DNA from: Tetraselmis striata
Lineage: Eukaryota; Chlorophyta; Chlorodendrophyceae; Chlorodendrales; Chlorodendraceae
Direction: 5' to 3'
Length of the DNA: 64,000 nucleotides
NCBI GenBank assembly: GCA_006384855.1
Contig: VCJN01001728.1
Span: forward strand, 124,001-188,000
Below the pieces are notes generated by a model. That model searched no databases. It saw nothing but the letters and a program-made list of their open reading frames with translations, and was not told the DNA's origin. Position numbers and translations under genes: made by a program. How positions within the stretch are numbered: position 1 is the stretch's first letter; every line of letters begins with the position of its first letter. Below, piece after piece: positions 46,901 through 59,025 of the stretch.

Positions 46901-47640
46901 GACATGGGCGAGCACCGGTTATAAACACGATGATGGAGATATTCAGGCCACTGGATTGTGTATCGATATGGCGAAATGCAGTAGCGACTAGGAACTGTCA
47001 CCCCGCGCCTGCCACAGCCGCAGCGGTGAACGATTAGCGTTATTTTAGTCTGGTTCTCATAGCGCTTAAAAAAGTGACGTCTCAACATCCACTTGCTGCA
47101 GGAGTTCCGTCAGGGCAGGCAGAGAAAATCACCTTTGCGATGCGCACCATGGTTTGGGTCTTCAAGCAACCGCTGAACATTTTTTGGCAACAACTAACAT
47201 ATCTTTACTCCGCTGTTTCGTCATGTTGTGCTGGCCATCCCCTTGTACATCTGCGTTTTGCTACATTTGTTCGAGTGGTATTCGCATTATGTTTGGGTTA
47301 CAGTACATAATGTAGTGTACAGGGCATGTCTGCCGATACTCACCCTGTTACCGGTAACAGACATGGCCAGACATGGTCCAGTAAAGTACGTGACGTTTTG
47401 GCACCTTGGCTGAGCCATGTCTGCCAAAAGCCAGAAGCTTGTCGCTGGAAGACCGCACCATTTAGAGAGGGCGCCGCTCCCTTGCCGGAAGAACCCAACT
47501 GCTAAACTTCCGGAGTTGTTGTCCGGAGTTACCAGGGGGCACTAGCAAGGGCGCCAGATGCCCTGACTTCGGGTGGCATGCTGAGTTGCGGCGACTTTTG
47601 CGCGCAGGCGGAGCCACGCGTGCGGCTAACGGAGCGGCGC
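43930..47640. other. Long AT-rich intergenic stretch
   Basis: There is no convincing gene. A GC-rich block at 45,300-45,900 has open frames around a C run (45,439-45,462) but no recognised domain. A direct repeat occurs at 46,083-46,191 and (TATG/TATA)n DNA at about 46,450-46,520. The last few hundred bases should contain the promoter of the gene starting at 47,659. Confidence 0.45.
46083..46191. repeat. Direct repeat of about 24 bp, two copies
   Basis: GATTACGACTACGGGTTCCG and GATTGTGACTACGGGTTCCG, each followed by ACGCA, are spaced about 82 bp apart in AT-rich DNA. Confidence 0.7.
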
Positions 47641-47658
47641 TGCTTGTTACCGGCAGCT

Positions 47659-48024
47659 ATGGCAGGCACCCCTGGGTGAGTTGTCCACTATCTTTGCATT
47701 GCCATGAAGCCCACATGCGGAAGCATGATGGTCAGGAGGGGCACGTGTGTGTGTGTGTGTGTGTGGTGTGTGTGTGTGTGTGTGTGTGCTGGGATTTTGC
47801 AGGGGGGGAGGAAAACAGGCAGGAGGCATTACACATGGGGCTGCACCGCTCAGTCGTATGTCCCACCCTGCAGCTCCAGATCGGGGCGCAAGCGGAAGTC
47901 GACAGCAGCCTTCGGGTCGGAGCACACGGGCATGACATATGAGCTGCTGCAGCAGCTGATCAAGGGAGGCAAATTCATGCCAAACACGATCAGGCGGCTC
48001 AAGACACTATCCGAGGAGCAGGTG

Positions 48025-48060
<36 letters not shown>

Positions 48061-51000
48061 TTTCTCTCCTCACCCAGTTACCGCATGTCCACCCATGCTT
48101 TCTTTGCTGAGCCCCCCCCCCCCCCCCCCCCCCTATCCCTTTTTGTGGAGCGTAGATCCGATGGGTCATCGACAGCGATGGGAAGGTCACAAACGCTGAC
48201 AAGCTGGAGAGCCTGCACCGCTCCTTCTCCATCCACGCCGACGCGGAGGCTGAGAAGTGCACCGGCAACTATTCGTACACCTGGCAGAAAGTGGTCACCG
48301 CGGTGGTGTCCGATTGCGCAGACAAGGTGGTGGAAATGGACCTGTCAGAGGCGGAGGAGAAGTGCGCTCTGTTTGAGCTGGTGCCCCCCCCCCCCCCCCA
48401 CGCCTCCCCTCTCCTCTCTTCCCACAACCCCACTATGCTTGTAGGAACATCCATCCTATAACTGCTGTCAAGCTAACGGTACCGCACCCGGGTGCGGTTT
48501 TACCGCACCTGGGTGCAGTGTTAAGATATTCTAAACCAGGGCATCCACACACCAGCAGGACCTGATCCAAGGGTTTCAGAGGCCCAAGGATGACCGAGTG
48601 CAACTATGTTTAGTTGGCGGCAGGCGTGTGCCGTGCAGTCACGCTGTGCGTGCCGCGACGGCGGCGGGTCGATGCCCTTATCCACCGAAGCATGTCACGA
48701 TCCCATTGGCCGTGTTTTCGACCCCTTGCAGTAACGGCACGCCGCCCCTCTTTGGGTATGCGCCTGCGACCAGCTAATACCGGCTACTGAGGGTGTAATT
48801 CGGCAGACCAACTCGGCCCAGTCATCGCCCCCCATCGCCCCGAGGCGTGCGCCGCAAAATTACCGGCACGCTACGTTTGCTGCGGGGTTAAGATGTCGGA
48901 ATGCGCTAGTAGCGGGCACAGCACCGCAGTTCCGACCTCCGGGGCAGTTCGGCGTGGGTTTGTGGCACGTGCTGGCAACTCGTAGCCCCCGAGAAGGGGT
49001 GCGTCTGCGTTCACCTGACGTTTCACTCAAACATATCGGCCTTTGTCGACCAAATATCCGCGTCGTCGACCCCGTCGACCGGCGCCCCACCATCGCTGCA
49101 CGTCCAGCCGCCTTTTGGGGTGCCTCAGAGGTTAAATTTGGGCCGAGCATCCTGGCCACACTGGCCCAGCATGGGATTTTGGCTAGAAGTTCGCCCCATA
49201 GCAGTTCTCCGCGGTCGATTTTCGACCTAAATCTGGCTGATATGTCTATGCTAGGATCTGCAGAAACCTTTTAAGGGCATTTAGACCCTACCACACCCAC
49301 ACCCAAAGATCGAGTTGACGTAAATTTACTGAGGGGAGGCAGATTCGACAATACAGGGTCGACAGTACGTCGATTTTTACTTTAGCCGGGAGCGGTGCGC
49401 GGGGTTAGCGGGATATATAAAGTACCTGTACCGATATAAAGTACGCTAGCCAGACAGATAGATGACTATAGACATCCATGTATAAAAAGTGGTATGAAGT
49501 ATATAGATAAATATATAACATATGTGTATCACGTGCATGTTATAGTATTATGATATCATGTATACCATTTATGTATACCATTTTATAATGTTATATTATA
49601 AATGTATATACATTTATAATAATAACATAAGGTTTAAGATATACAGCATATATATGTTGTTATATGTAACAACACAGATGTTATATTTATACTATCAGTA
49701 ACTGCAGATGCAAAAGCAAGGTGTATGGGTGCTAGACATGCCATGATCCCAAGCGCTGGGGCTCATCGGCTGATGTGGTCGTGCAGCTGCGGGAGTCGCT
49801 GGTAGGGCAGGAGGCGGCGCGGCTGATTGAGCAGGGCAACCTGCAGCTGGCGGATGTGGAGACCGGCAAGCTGCTGATGGGCAAGGCCCGCAGCCTGGCT
49901 TACGTGCGCAGCAATGCCTTCGACAAAAAGATGAACGCCCTGGAGGCATGGTACATGGCCAGCAGCTTCCGCAGCGGCACCATCTCCTGCTCCTCCGCCA
50001 ACCTGTACGGCCAGACCATCCGCGCGGTGTCCAGCCGGGACCCCGCAGACATCGAGGCCTGGAACCAAAAGGTAGGCGGTCCTAAGCAATGCGGCCCAAT
50101 CAGGCACCCTGGCGCGCGGCTTCCCTCGCAGGGGTGGCGTCTGACGGCCGCAGCTGCGGCGGTGCAGGTCAGCCAGGACTGGATGAAGTCCATCTGCGGC
50201 AAGTACCCGGACCGCCTGGCCGAGGTCGACATCCAGGAGGAGCAGCGCGAGTTCCCAGTTAGCGTCCCGCCCAGTCCTGCATGCCGAGCGCCACAGACAT
50301 GAAGCGAGCGTGCCCGTGGTCGAGAGTTGTGTTGGTGCCCCGGAGCACAGAAGCCTCGCTGGGCATGCCGCACCATGCCCCCACCGCTTGAGCTGCCCTG
50401 CCTCGCCGACCCTATGAGCCCGACCCTCCGCTGAGCATTGCCCCCCCCTCCCCCCCCTTCTCCTCCCCAGGTGGGCATCGGGGAGCGCATCAATTTGGAT
50501 GATGATGGGGTGTGGTGCCTGCGCAGCAGGCAGGGGGAGCTGTCGCCTGCGCCCATCGGCATCGTGCTCGCGGCCCTCCTCACATACCACAAGGAGGAGG
50601 TGATCAACCTGGGCGGCAAGACCATGCTCACGGTGTTCCGCGGCGCGGATACCCTGTGCGAGAGCATCTGGCAGCAGTTCAAGTTGCATAAGGCGTACCG
50701 CGCCTCCGGGCACGAAGCTGGCGCGCCGCTGCCCCTTCCGGAGCCCGACGAAGGGGACATCGAGGTGCGCACGCCGGCTGCCCCTGGTTCCACGCCACGT
50801 GATGCCATGGCGTAAAGCCTCATTTGGCGTTGAAACGCATTGGAAAAGTATTGGGAAGAGCCGCCCACCCCTTTCGGCACCATGCTCTCATCAAATGGCA
50901 ACTAGCATATACAATCATTGGCGGGGCATGATGGCCCTCCCCTCCCGCCTATCATCTACATGATCGACATACCAAACACGAAGCACGGCGACTCTTCCAT

Positions 51001-53521
51001 TTGAATCTGTCACGCTCCACGGGGATGCCCCATCGCATGTCGAAAGTGGTCCGTTTCCAGTGGTGTTAGCCGACATAATTGTGTACGGGTGCCGACGCAC
51101 TTTAAACTAATTAGCCTTGCGCGACTCAAGACTGGAGGAATATATAAGAAATATATCCTGTTCCTGAGAAAATGCCGCCAGGCATTCCCAGCAATTTTCT
51201 TCATGTGGCTTTCTACAAGTGCGCCGGCACCGGTAGTGATATGGAGCATAGTGTGCCGCCATCACAAGTTTGGTATTTCAGTGGCAACAGGCATCAACCT
51301 GTTCCCATCCTGGGTGTTATTCTGGCTTGAATATTGGTCAATAAAGAAGCTGGCATCTCTATCTGCCCATGAGGCCGCCTTGTGGTCACTGCAATCTTGG
51401 TGTCTCTCACATGGCGGGCCCTGCACACGCCAGGCCAAGGAAGTGATCCCCGAGGAGGTGCTGCAGCTGGCAATGGACATCACAGAGCGCAGCAGCGCCC
51501 GGCTTGAGATGATGCCCGTCTGGTGCCTGCAGCACGAGGTGCCGGAGATTGCGGTGAGCACCGAGCCCCTGCCATCATTCTCCCCCTCCGAGCATCGCTC
51601 TGCCGGAAAGGGCAGCTGCTCGTGATGACCCCTAACGCGCGGTCGTGCCGGCATGCAGGAGCACGAGCTGATGCTGGTCAGAGCTAGCAAACGCGACTTG
51701 TGCGGCTTCCACCCCATCTTCAAGGTGTGACACGTCAATCGAGCCTCCCCCCCCCTCCCCCCCCTGTCCAGCTGAATTGCTAGCATGCAGTCAACGGTGT
51801 TGCTTTGCGTCCAGATGTCTAAAGTATTTGGCTGGGTTAGCATGCAAAGTTGTGTTGTGACATGTAAGAAGTGGCTCAAGCCTGTTGACATCAATATATA
51901 TATTCCGGCATTGAAACTCCATATCATGTCTGCATTTCAATAGTTTTCAAAACGATGATTCCTAGCTCAGCTTTATAACGAGATATCGCGAGCCCTTCAT
52001 GACCATCCTTCTCCCGGCGTCATCCCCCGCAGGAGGCGCAACACCCCGGGCTGTTCTTCATCGGCAGCATCGACGACTTCAACGCCAAGTTTGACAAGCA
52101 GCGCAGCGCCCTCACCAAGTTTCTGTCTAGCTGGCGCGCCAATGCTTTGAAGGCCATGGAGGCGGGCAACGTGCGAGGGCATGGGCGCGGCTCCCGGGGC
52201 GGCCGAGCGGGGGCCAGCTCGCCGGACACGGGCCGGGGAGAGCCCGCGCTGACAAGTACGCTCATCCCCCCCCCCCCCCCCCCCCCCCGCTCTCCCCCCC
52301 TACTCTTTCAAGGCCTGCTGCCCTGAGGTGGTGTGTTCCGGGCATTGAGCTCAGCGCCGAACGTGCATTCATCTGTTGACGAGGCTTTGTGGTCCTACTC
52401 CCGCTCTACACATATTCCGCTGCGTCTATCAATATTAAAAATGCCGTGCGAATAGCATTGAGAGCATCACCAGATGTATAAATAATCATTCTTACTGCCT
52501 CGATACACCGCTCCATAAACCATGTGCGCCGTATACACAGCTCCATCTTCCATTCCTGTATATATGTACACTTTGTCATTTAATTCAAGTGCGGCATATA
52601 CACTATTCATCGTCCATCTTCTACTCCCGCATGTATATACACTGAGCAATTTAATTCAAGTGCGCCGGTTACACTGCTCCATTTATCAATTGTGGCGTCG
52701 CTCCAATCCAAAGTTGGTAATGGAGTATCGGTAGGTAGGTATGGTAATGGGGATGACACCCCGTCTGTGGTGCCCCGTGCAGATGGCGCAGCGAAGGATG
52801 AGTTTTGGGCACGGACCGCGCCGGCGGCGCTGGGAAAGGGCGCCAAGGCCGGGGTGGTGCGGCTCAGCGCGCTGCAGGGGGAAGTGGAGGAGCAGGTTGG
52901 CGCCTGTCCCATGTGCTTTGTCGCCCCCAAAACATGGCGATCTTGGACCCTGTCAATTTAATAAATACATCTCTGCTCCTACACCCTTCCTCTCCTGCAC
53001 CTTCCCATCTCCCTCTGCGACATCTTGCCCCCCCCCCCCCCCCCCCTCTAATCCTCCAACATTCCACCGTTTCACGGAAAGTAACTGTTTGTAGTATATC
53101 GGTGCATTTGCTTGAAACGGTACTGTTGATTAAGAGTGATTTAAAGGCGAACTGGCTACATAAACGACGAATCGGTCATTGCGCTTTACAAGTACAGCGC
53201 CAAAGATTGGCACAAGCTGGAGCAAAGGAAAGAAGGGTGGGGGAGGGGGGGGGGGGGGGGGGGAGCTAGCGCGCTGAACTCCCTAATGCCTTGTGTTTGC
53301 GCCGCCCTCAGATGAACCTGATACAGAAGCAGCTGACCGACCGGATGGAGGCGCTCGCGGGGGCGCACGTGCAGCAGGTGGCGCAGCTACGGGCGGTGAC
53401 GGAGGTGCAGATCCAGAGCATGCAGGACTCGTTTCAGGCGCAGATGGACGATATCCAGGCACAGGCGAGCGCCCAGATGGTGCAGCTCGGGAAGATGGCG
53501 CGGCTGATGGCCGGCAAGTAG
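47659..53521 (+). CDS. Unrecognised 596-aa protein with basic N-terminus and C-terminal coiled coil
   Basis: Eleven exons join with every phase consistent: 47,659-47,675, 47,874-48,021, 48,156-48,380, 49,787-50,071, 50,168-50,257, 50,471-50,764, 51,434-51,553, 51,659-51,724, 52,033-52,255, 52,783-52,895 and 53,312-53,521 (TAG). The start is MAGTPG, followed across the first intron by SRSGRKRKSTAAFG, a likely nuclear-localisation-type basic cluster. The middle is mixed alpha/beta (WYMASSFRSGTISCSSANLY, ERINLDDDGVWCLRSRQGEL). A Gly/Arg-rich segment (GHGRGSRGGRAG) could bind nucleic acid. The last 69 residues are a Gln-rich coiled coil (LTDRMEALAGAHVQQVAQLR). I recognise no family and assign no function. 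The 49,072-49,787 part of intron 3 is AT-rich; poly-C runs sit in most introns. Earlier alternative starts are possible. Confidence 0.75.
47744..47789. repeat. (GT)n microsatellite in intron 1
   Basis: A GTGT tract of about 45 bp interrupted once by GG. It lies between exon 1 and exon 2 of the 596-aa protein gene. Confidence 0.9.
48026..48134. repeat. Poly-C tracts in intron 2 of the 596-aa gene
   Basis: Two C runs (about 48,026-48,060 and 48,113-48,133) fill most of a 134-bp intron. The first begins straight after the GTGAC donor. Confidence 0.9.
48381..49786 (+). other. 1.4-kb intron with inverted repeat, GC-rich block and AT-rich microsatellite
   Basis: The intron begins GTG followed by a C run. 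ACCGCACCCGGGTGCGGT at about 48,481 is a perfect palindrome, followed by a second, imperfect copy. The block 48,600-49,270 is GC-rich with open frames on both strands but no recognised domain. TATA-rich DNA spans about 49,430-49,690. Confidence 0.55.
52266..52289. repeat. Poly-C tract after a splice donor
   Basis: The C run starts about ten bases after the GTACGC donor of exon 9 in the 596-aa gene. Confidence 0.9.
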
Positions 53522-54460
53522 CGCACCCCTGCCGATCATGAGAAAGCCCACTTGTACATCTCTGGCCTTGCCTGCTGATGCTGGCGGTCCACGGTCTCTG
53601 TGCAAGCAATGGGACACCCGCAGCAATTCAGTATTTCTTCCCATGGCGCGTGCTATGATGGCACCGCTCATCTTCGGAAGGCAGGGGCTTAAAATGATCG
53701 CAGATGTCGAGCATCAGTGCCTTCCCAGAGTAATCTCCTAGCCAGTGACAACGGAACCCGCCCGGGCAGCTCATGCAGCAACTATGTGAGCGCCGATCTT
53801 CGCTCCGGGCCAGCTGATCTCGCGGTATTATGGCTCAAATCCTCCGGAGTATAAAATGTCGACACCATCTGTCGCGATGGATAGCCCTCTGCCACACCCT
53901 TCGCGGCATCAAAAGCGGTTTTCATCTTTGTAGAGTTGTCAATACCCCCCGTGCCTCGCTCAAGTGGGGGCTGGTACAAGAAGCGCACCCCATTGACCTG
54001 GCCATGTACAGATAGTGCAACAAAGTGTATCCCTCATTATGGCCACACGCGGATGTACGGCACTGTCGAGCTGTCGACCGTACCTTATCTAACTTTCCAC
54101 GGACAGCCATTTTTCAGTGCCATCAGAAGAGTGTCATATCTTCATGGACCCATGGCGGAGCATGTGGGGTGATGGGAATGTCAGGCACTGGATGCTGCCA
54201 TCCCCAGAAGGGCAAGGCTCACGAGGAAGTTTTTTTTTACCGGAAAGGTGGTGGTGGCGGCGGTGTGTGTGTGTGTGTGGCCAGGGGTTTTGTGGGGATA
54301 ATTTGATGGACAGGTAAGCTATGTGACAACGGTGAGGCAGCATGTCTGGATGGAAAATTGGCACTGGCTGTCCGTACCTAATGCAGCCCTCTAAGCAAAT
54401 TTGCAGGGGGGGGGTAGGGGGGGCGTCCAAGTAGATTAGCTCTAATAATACTGTTCGAAG
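53522..54460. other. Spacer between convergent genes
   Basis: The 3' flanks of the plus-strand 596-aa gene and the minus-strand SBP gene meet here. It contains short (GT)n at about 54,263-54,280 and no coding segment I can support. Confidence 0.5.
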
Positions 54461-54466
54461 CGGGCG

Positions 54467-54471
54467 TTACA
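54467..54471 (-). promoter_or_regulatory. TGTAA polyadenylation signal of the SBP gene
   Basis: TTACA on the plus strand, i.e. TGTAA on the minus strand, lies 62 bases beyond the stop codon at 54,533. Confidence 0.6.
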
Positions 54472-54532
54472 AGGACAAATGCCGCTTTCCGCTCTATGGG
54501 TTTACATCTGTGCAGGGATACATGGGGATTCA

Positions 54533-57500
54533 TCACTTGGACTTGTGGGCTAGGTGCTCCAAGAATCTCGTGATGCGGTGCTCCTCCACCATGGTTCGGA
54601 GTGCGTAGTACGCGCACCAGTGGAAAGACTCGGTAGTGAGCACGTGAAGCCAGGCGGCGGTGCTGGTGTCTAGTGGTGCGATGACGGACTTCTCAATCAC
54701 CGACACACATAAATAGGCGACAGTGAAAAACCGCGTCACGGCTGCCATGCGGTTCATGGGCCCCAGATCCATCGGGAACTGCAAGAAGGCGAGCACCAGG
54801 AACCTCGTCGCTGTGGTGCGCAGCAGAGACACTCCAGGCAGGCAAACAAAGAGGCTGATGGGAACATCGCCCGTGACCCAAATCTGCAGGCAGTGACTGC
54901 ACATGTGGGTGATGGCTGTGAGGACGTTCATCCACTGCATCCCCTCCAGGTTGCCATCATGAATGAACCTCCGGCGTTGCCAGGAGGTAAGGCATGACAT
55001 GGCCAAGGGGATCAGCGCTTGGCCGACCTTGCCGGCCTTGAAAAAGTTGAGCGCAAACATGACAGTTGGCGTCCAGTGGACCATGTACTCGATCTTCTCC
55101 CACCATGTGCAGCCCACATCTTTGACAACCCAGCGGCCGTACATCATCTCAACCTCTCGGTCGGCAAACGTCATGCCACCGGTTAGCGCCAGTCCTTGCA
55201 TTGCAGCCCTCTTGTACACTCTCTCGAAGGCGGGAACAACCACGTGGAAGTGGGTGTGCGGGAAAACCATCACGAGCGCCAGCCATGCCAGCGCGCACAG
55301 CTTGACGAGCTCCGAGGGGTGGCTCGTGTCGATGCCCTCCATCCACAAGAGGACACATAGCATCACAGCTGTGGCAAGCATCACCAGGGGCAAGGATAGC
55401 CAATGTGCGAGGCGGTGCCAGAGCGGCAAAGGCTCCACGTCGGCCAGAGCGCCAGCAGTCTCCGGGGATGTTGCTTCCGAGGGATCGCAATTGTCCCCAC
55501 CAATCATGGTGGTCTCCCTGCCACCCCACGCAGAGGTGCCGGGAGAGCTGACGGTGGAACAGCTCCATTGGGGGGTGGGCGTGGCTGCTGCTGCAGGTTG
55601 GATGGCGGCCAGAACAGACTCGGGGCATTGGCGTGCTAGAAGGGACTCCAGTTGGCTGTGGGGGTGCAGCTTGGCGAAGGAAAGGGCAGAGTAGTGATCG
55701 GGCGTTTCCCACTGCGAAGCGCTCTGGAGAAGACCAGCACTGTCAAGAAGATCCAATACCTGGAAATGGAGGGATAGGGGGAAGGGGGGGGGGGGGGGGG
55801 GGGGGGGGGGGTTCAGTTGCCATTCAATGGCTCAATAACTACTACGTGACAAGTGCGCCACCACATACAGCAATGCAGCAGTGAGGAATGTTGCGGGGGG
55901 ACGGGGGAAGGTTGGTGATTGAGCGCTCACGTTTGCCGCTGTCTCCTCTTGCCCGCACATGACGGCATGGCACAGCAGAGGGTGGGGGCCCGGCATCGCG
56001 TGCGTGAGAGCCTCCTCCAAGCAGCCATTGTCCTCTGAGCGCTCAGCGCCTCGGAGGAGCGTCTCCACCCAGCCGTTGCGCGCCGCACGCACCATCAGAC
56101 ACGCACAGCTGCGAGTAACCTGAGAAGCATCAACGCTGGCTGCCGGGCACTCCACAATGAAGATGTCCTGCACAAAGCATCCCGAAAACTAAGCCTAGGT
56201 GTGAAAACATGACACAACCACAACACTCGTGGGCGCGGGTGGACAAACATATGCCCCCCCTTCTGCTACCTTCAAGAAGCCCAGGACTTGCGAATGCTTT
56301 CGTTGCCTCCACAGCTTCCGCAGCAAGGGCGACACTTCATCCGCCATCTCCGGGAAATCCGTGAAAACCATCGGCACAGCTCCTTTCAGTGGCTTGTCTT
56401 GGCCGGCCTTGTGGACGTACACCTCAAGCCAGGCCAGCCCCGTGTCGTGCACCGGCAAACTGCAAAAGAACATACAGAGCAGTATAAATCATATGATGAC
56501 TTCATTTTAGGGGCACACAAGTTCGAGCTTCTAGTTGACTCATCCATCTGTAGCTCAAGGGCCATAATGAAGGGCCCGGGGGGGGGGGGGGGGGGGGGGG
56601 GTCTGAGAGCAAAGACATAAAAATGAGGCGCAGATCTGCAGGCGGGTATTTACCTGACAAGAAGCACGGTGTTGCCAGCTTCGTCGAGCGCTGCCTCATA
56701 CACGTCCAGCCGCTGGAAGTATCCATTCAGACGGCACTCTACGTGGATCTCGTTCATCGCATGAGCGCCAGCCAACACCAGCCTACCTTCATCCATTGCA
56801 GTAACCGGGGGCATCCACCTCCAGAACGTGCAGGGTTGGGGCTCCCAACTTGCTCGTCACCACAGCGACACCATTGCGAACCTGGGCAAGACAAAACAAT
56901 GGGGGTCAGTGGCATGTCTGGCAAGACCGCCGTGCCGGCGTCACCCAGGCATGTGCTCAGCGGCGGCGCAGCATACCGAGACGGAGCAGTTTGGCATGGT
57001 CACGTCTGCATTGCGCAGCCAGGATGGCGGAACATCTACAAGCAGACCCTCCGAGAAGCCCTTCAGAGCTGTCTGATAGTCCGCGCGGCTGTCCAACCAG
57101 AAGTCGACACTCAACTGGATGCAACCAGGCTGGATTGCGCCATCCACCATATCGGGCACCACCTGCGGAAGGGAGCCCACCATCAATTTGTAAGATATTT
57201 GGGTGCTTATTTCACAGATACACCCCGCAAAGGGGAGGGGGGTGGGGCTCTTGCCTGCAGCATTGAGAGGAGGTGATGCTGCAGGTGCGGCGACAGTTCT
57301 GCTGGGGTGAGACCAAAAAGCTTGAAGGAGACAGCATAGGCATGGCTCGTGGCGATGGCATTGGTATGTGCAACATGCATCTGCTTCTCGTACCCAGTCT
57401 TCTCTGCTGAGCTCAGCCACGACACATCTTGTGTGAAGCTGCGGTCGGAGAGATCGCTGGTCTCCAAGCACCTTGCCGCAAACATTTGATCCGCAGGGAA

Positions 57501-59025
57501 GGCGGGCTTGTTGGGTAGGTACTGGCTCGCAAAAAAGGCTGACAAATAGCTGTCATCCATGGCGGTGTCAGACCGCCTGTAGGTTCTTGGCTCTGGCGAC
57601 CGTGAGCACTTAGTGCCTCGCAGGCTTCTGAACGTGTCTGCTGTGGCGTCCGGCAGTCCCATCCAGCTGTCTTCCAGGCTCGCCGTACTGCGCCGCGGTG
57701 CTTTACGGCTTGGCCAGTCCAGGGCAGCTGTCATGCCATTGTTGAGGCCCAACAGAAACATATCACCACCACCTTCGGACTGAGTCATGACCATAGGCTC
57801 ACAGACGGAAGCTATGAGATCAGGAGGAATGATAGGCCAAGATGTGGTACCCTTGCCCATGATGTCTGCTGGTAGCATGTCGTGTTGGGCAGATGATGAC
57901 TGTGGCGGTCCAGGATTGGGTATTGCCACGTCGGTAGGGAGGATGTTGCAGCCGCATGCATTTCCATTTCCATTTGCAGCAGAGGTGTCATGGGCGCTGA
58001 TCATACATACATCTTCATGAGGATCCCGTGCCGACAATTTTGACACATCACCACCAGGGTGCATAACGGTTGCCGCGTGGTGCGCGGAAGACTGAACCTT
58101 ATGAAAGCTGTTGGCGTTGTCACGCTCCACAACTGTCTCACCCTACAAGAAGTGCCCCCAAACAGGAATCACGTTACTTTAGCACCCTCTTTATGTGCAC
58201 CGCAGTTGGCAATCATACGTATGTAGTACAAACCGGCCAGAAAGCAAGATTGGGCCCGCCTACCTGCCACCTGGGGGTTAGCTGTGTGGGGGTTGCTGCA
58301 CGTGGCGCTTGACCAAGACCGGCTGCACCCGACGACGTATCCTCTCCGCCGCTCGAACTCGTCTTTTCTTGGTCGGAAGGGGTGGACGGGTTGCTCTCAA
58401 CAGGGCGGCCACTCTGTGTAATGAGTGCAAGCGCAACGGAAATCGTTTGAATGCTCAGAACGAATGCCAACAGCTCAACAGGCGCTGCTTTGTTTCACAA
58501 AATGAGAAGAATTCCCCGAAATGCAACGCACCCGCAGTTTTGGGGAGCCGCCTCGCGCGGCCCGGGGTGGAGCCTTGTACGCCAGACCCGACTTTGATGC
58601 CAGGGACTTCCGAAGACGCCTGCGTGTTCCGAAGGACCCGTAAGCGACCAGGATAACACGGCATAGCGACCAGCGCTATGGTGTGTGCAGCGAGGACAGG
58701 GCGGATAAAATGTGGATGTAGGATATACGCGCCGGGCGCGTTTGGCGCGGGTTCCGTATATTTCCGTATTTGTTACGCTGCCGCCGCCGCACCTTCGCTT
58801 GTGCCGCTCCAGACGCTCCCGGCAGCTTCGCTTGTCACCGTCATACCTGTCCATGGTGTGCAGTCGGGTGCACTGCTGGCAAAACCGCATCAGGCGTCCC
58901 TCGCACTCAACTGACAGCGCACGCTGATGCTCAGGGCACAGTTTCACGCGGTGGCTGTTGTTCAGGAGATCCTCTGTGAGCACTAGGCCGCAGCTGGGCA
59001 CCCTACACTTCCGAACACGATCCAT
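54533..59025 (-). CDS. SBP-box transcription factor with ankyrin-like and C-terminal membrane regions (SPL1/12-CRR1-like)
   Basis: Eight exons: 59,025-58,777, 58,413-58,264, 58,142-57,255, 57,162-56,977, 56,881-56,654, 56,459-56,270, 56,167-55,931 and 55,759-54,533, about 1,117 aa. Exon 1 is an SBP DNA-binding domain with its zinc ligands (KCRVPSCGLVL, VKLCPEHQ, MRFCQQCTRLHTMDRYDG) and the basic KRSCRERLERHKRRCGG signal. Exon 3 ends SFKLFGLTPAELSPHL and exon 4 has VDGAIQPGCIQLSVDFW. These match the 'KLFGKxPxDFP' and 'YIRPGCVVLTIYL' blocks of large plant SPL proteins and Chlamydomonas CRR1. Exons 7-8 are ankyrin-like (CLMVRAARNGWVETLL). The last 300 residues hold several hydrophobic segments (LPLVMLATAVMLCVLLW, CALAWLALVMVF). 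The intron after exon 3 has a GC donor. Exon 5 needs one base less in a CCCCC run (near 56,810) to stay open. Target genes are unknown. Confidence 0.85.
55786..55811. repeat. Poly-G tract (sense poly-C) in the last SBP intron
   Basis: A G run on the plus strand within the intron between exons 7 and 8 of the minus-strand gene. Confidence 0.9.
56578..56601. repeat. Poly-G tract (sense poly-C) in SBP intron 5
   Basis: A G run on the plus strand between exons 5 and 6 of the minus-strand gene. It has the same orientation relative to transcription as the other intronic tracts. Confidence 0.9.

Noticed and set aside
49763-50901. 316- and 333-codon minus-strand ORFs
   Set aside because: They run antisense through exons 4-6 of the 596-aa gene, where splice sites and phases favour the plus strand.
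54963-55694. 243-codon plus-strand ORF
   Set aside because: Antisense to the last SBP exon.
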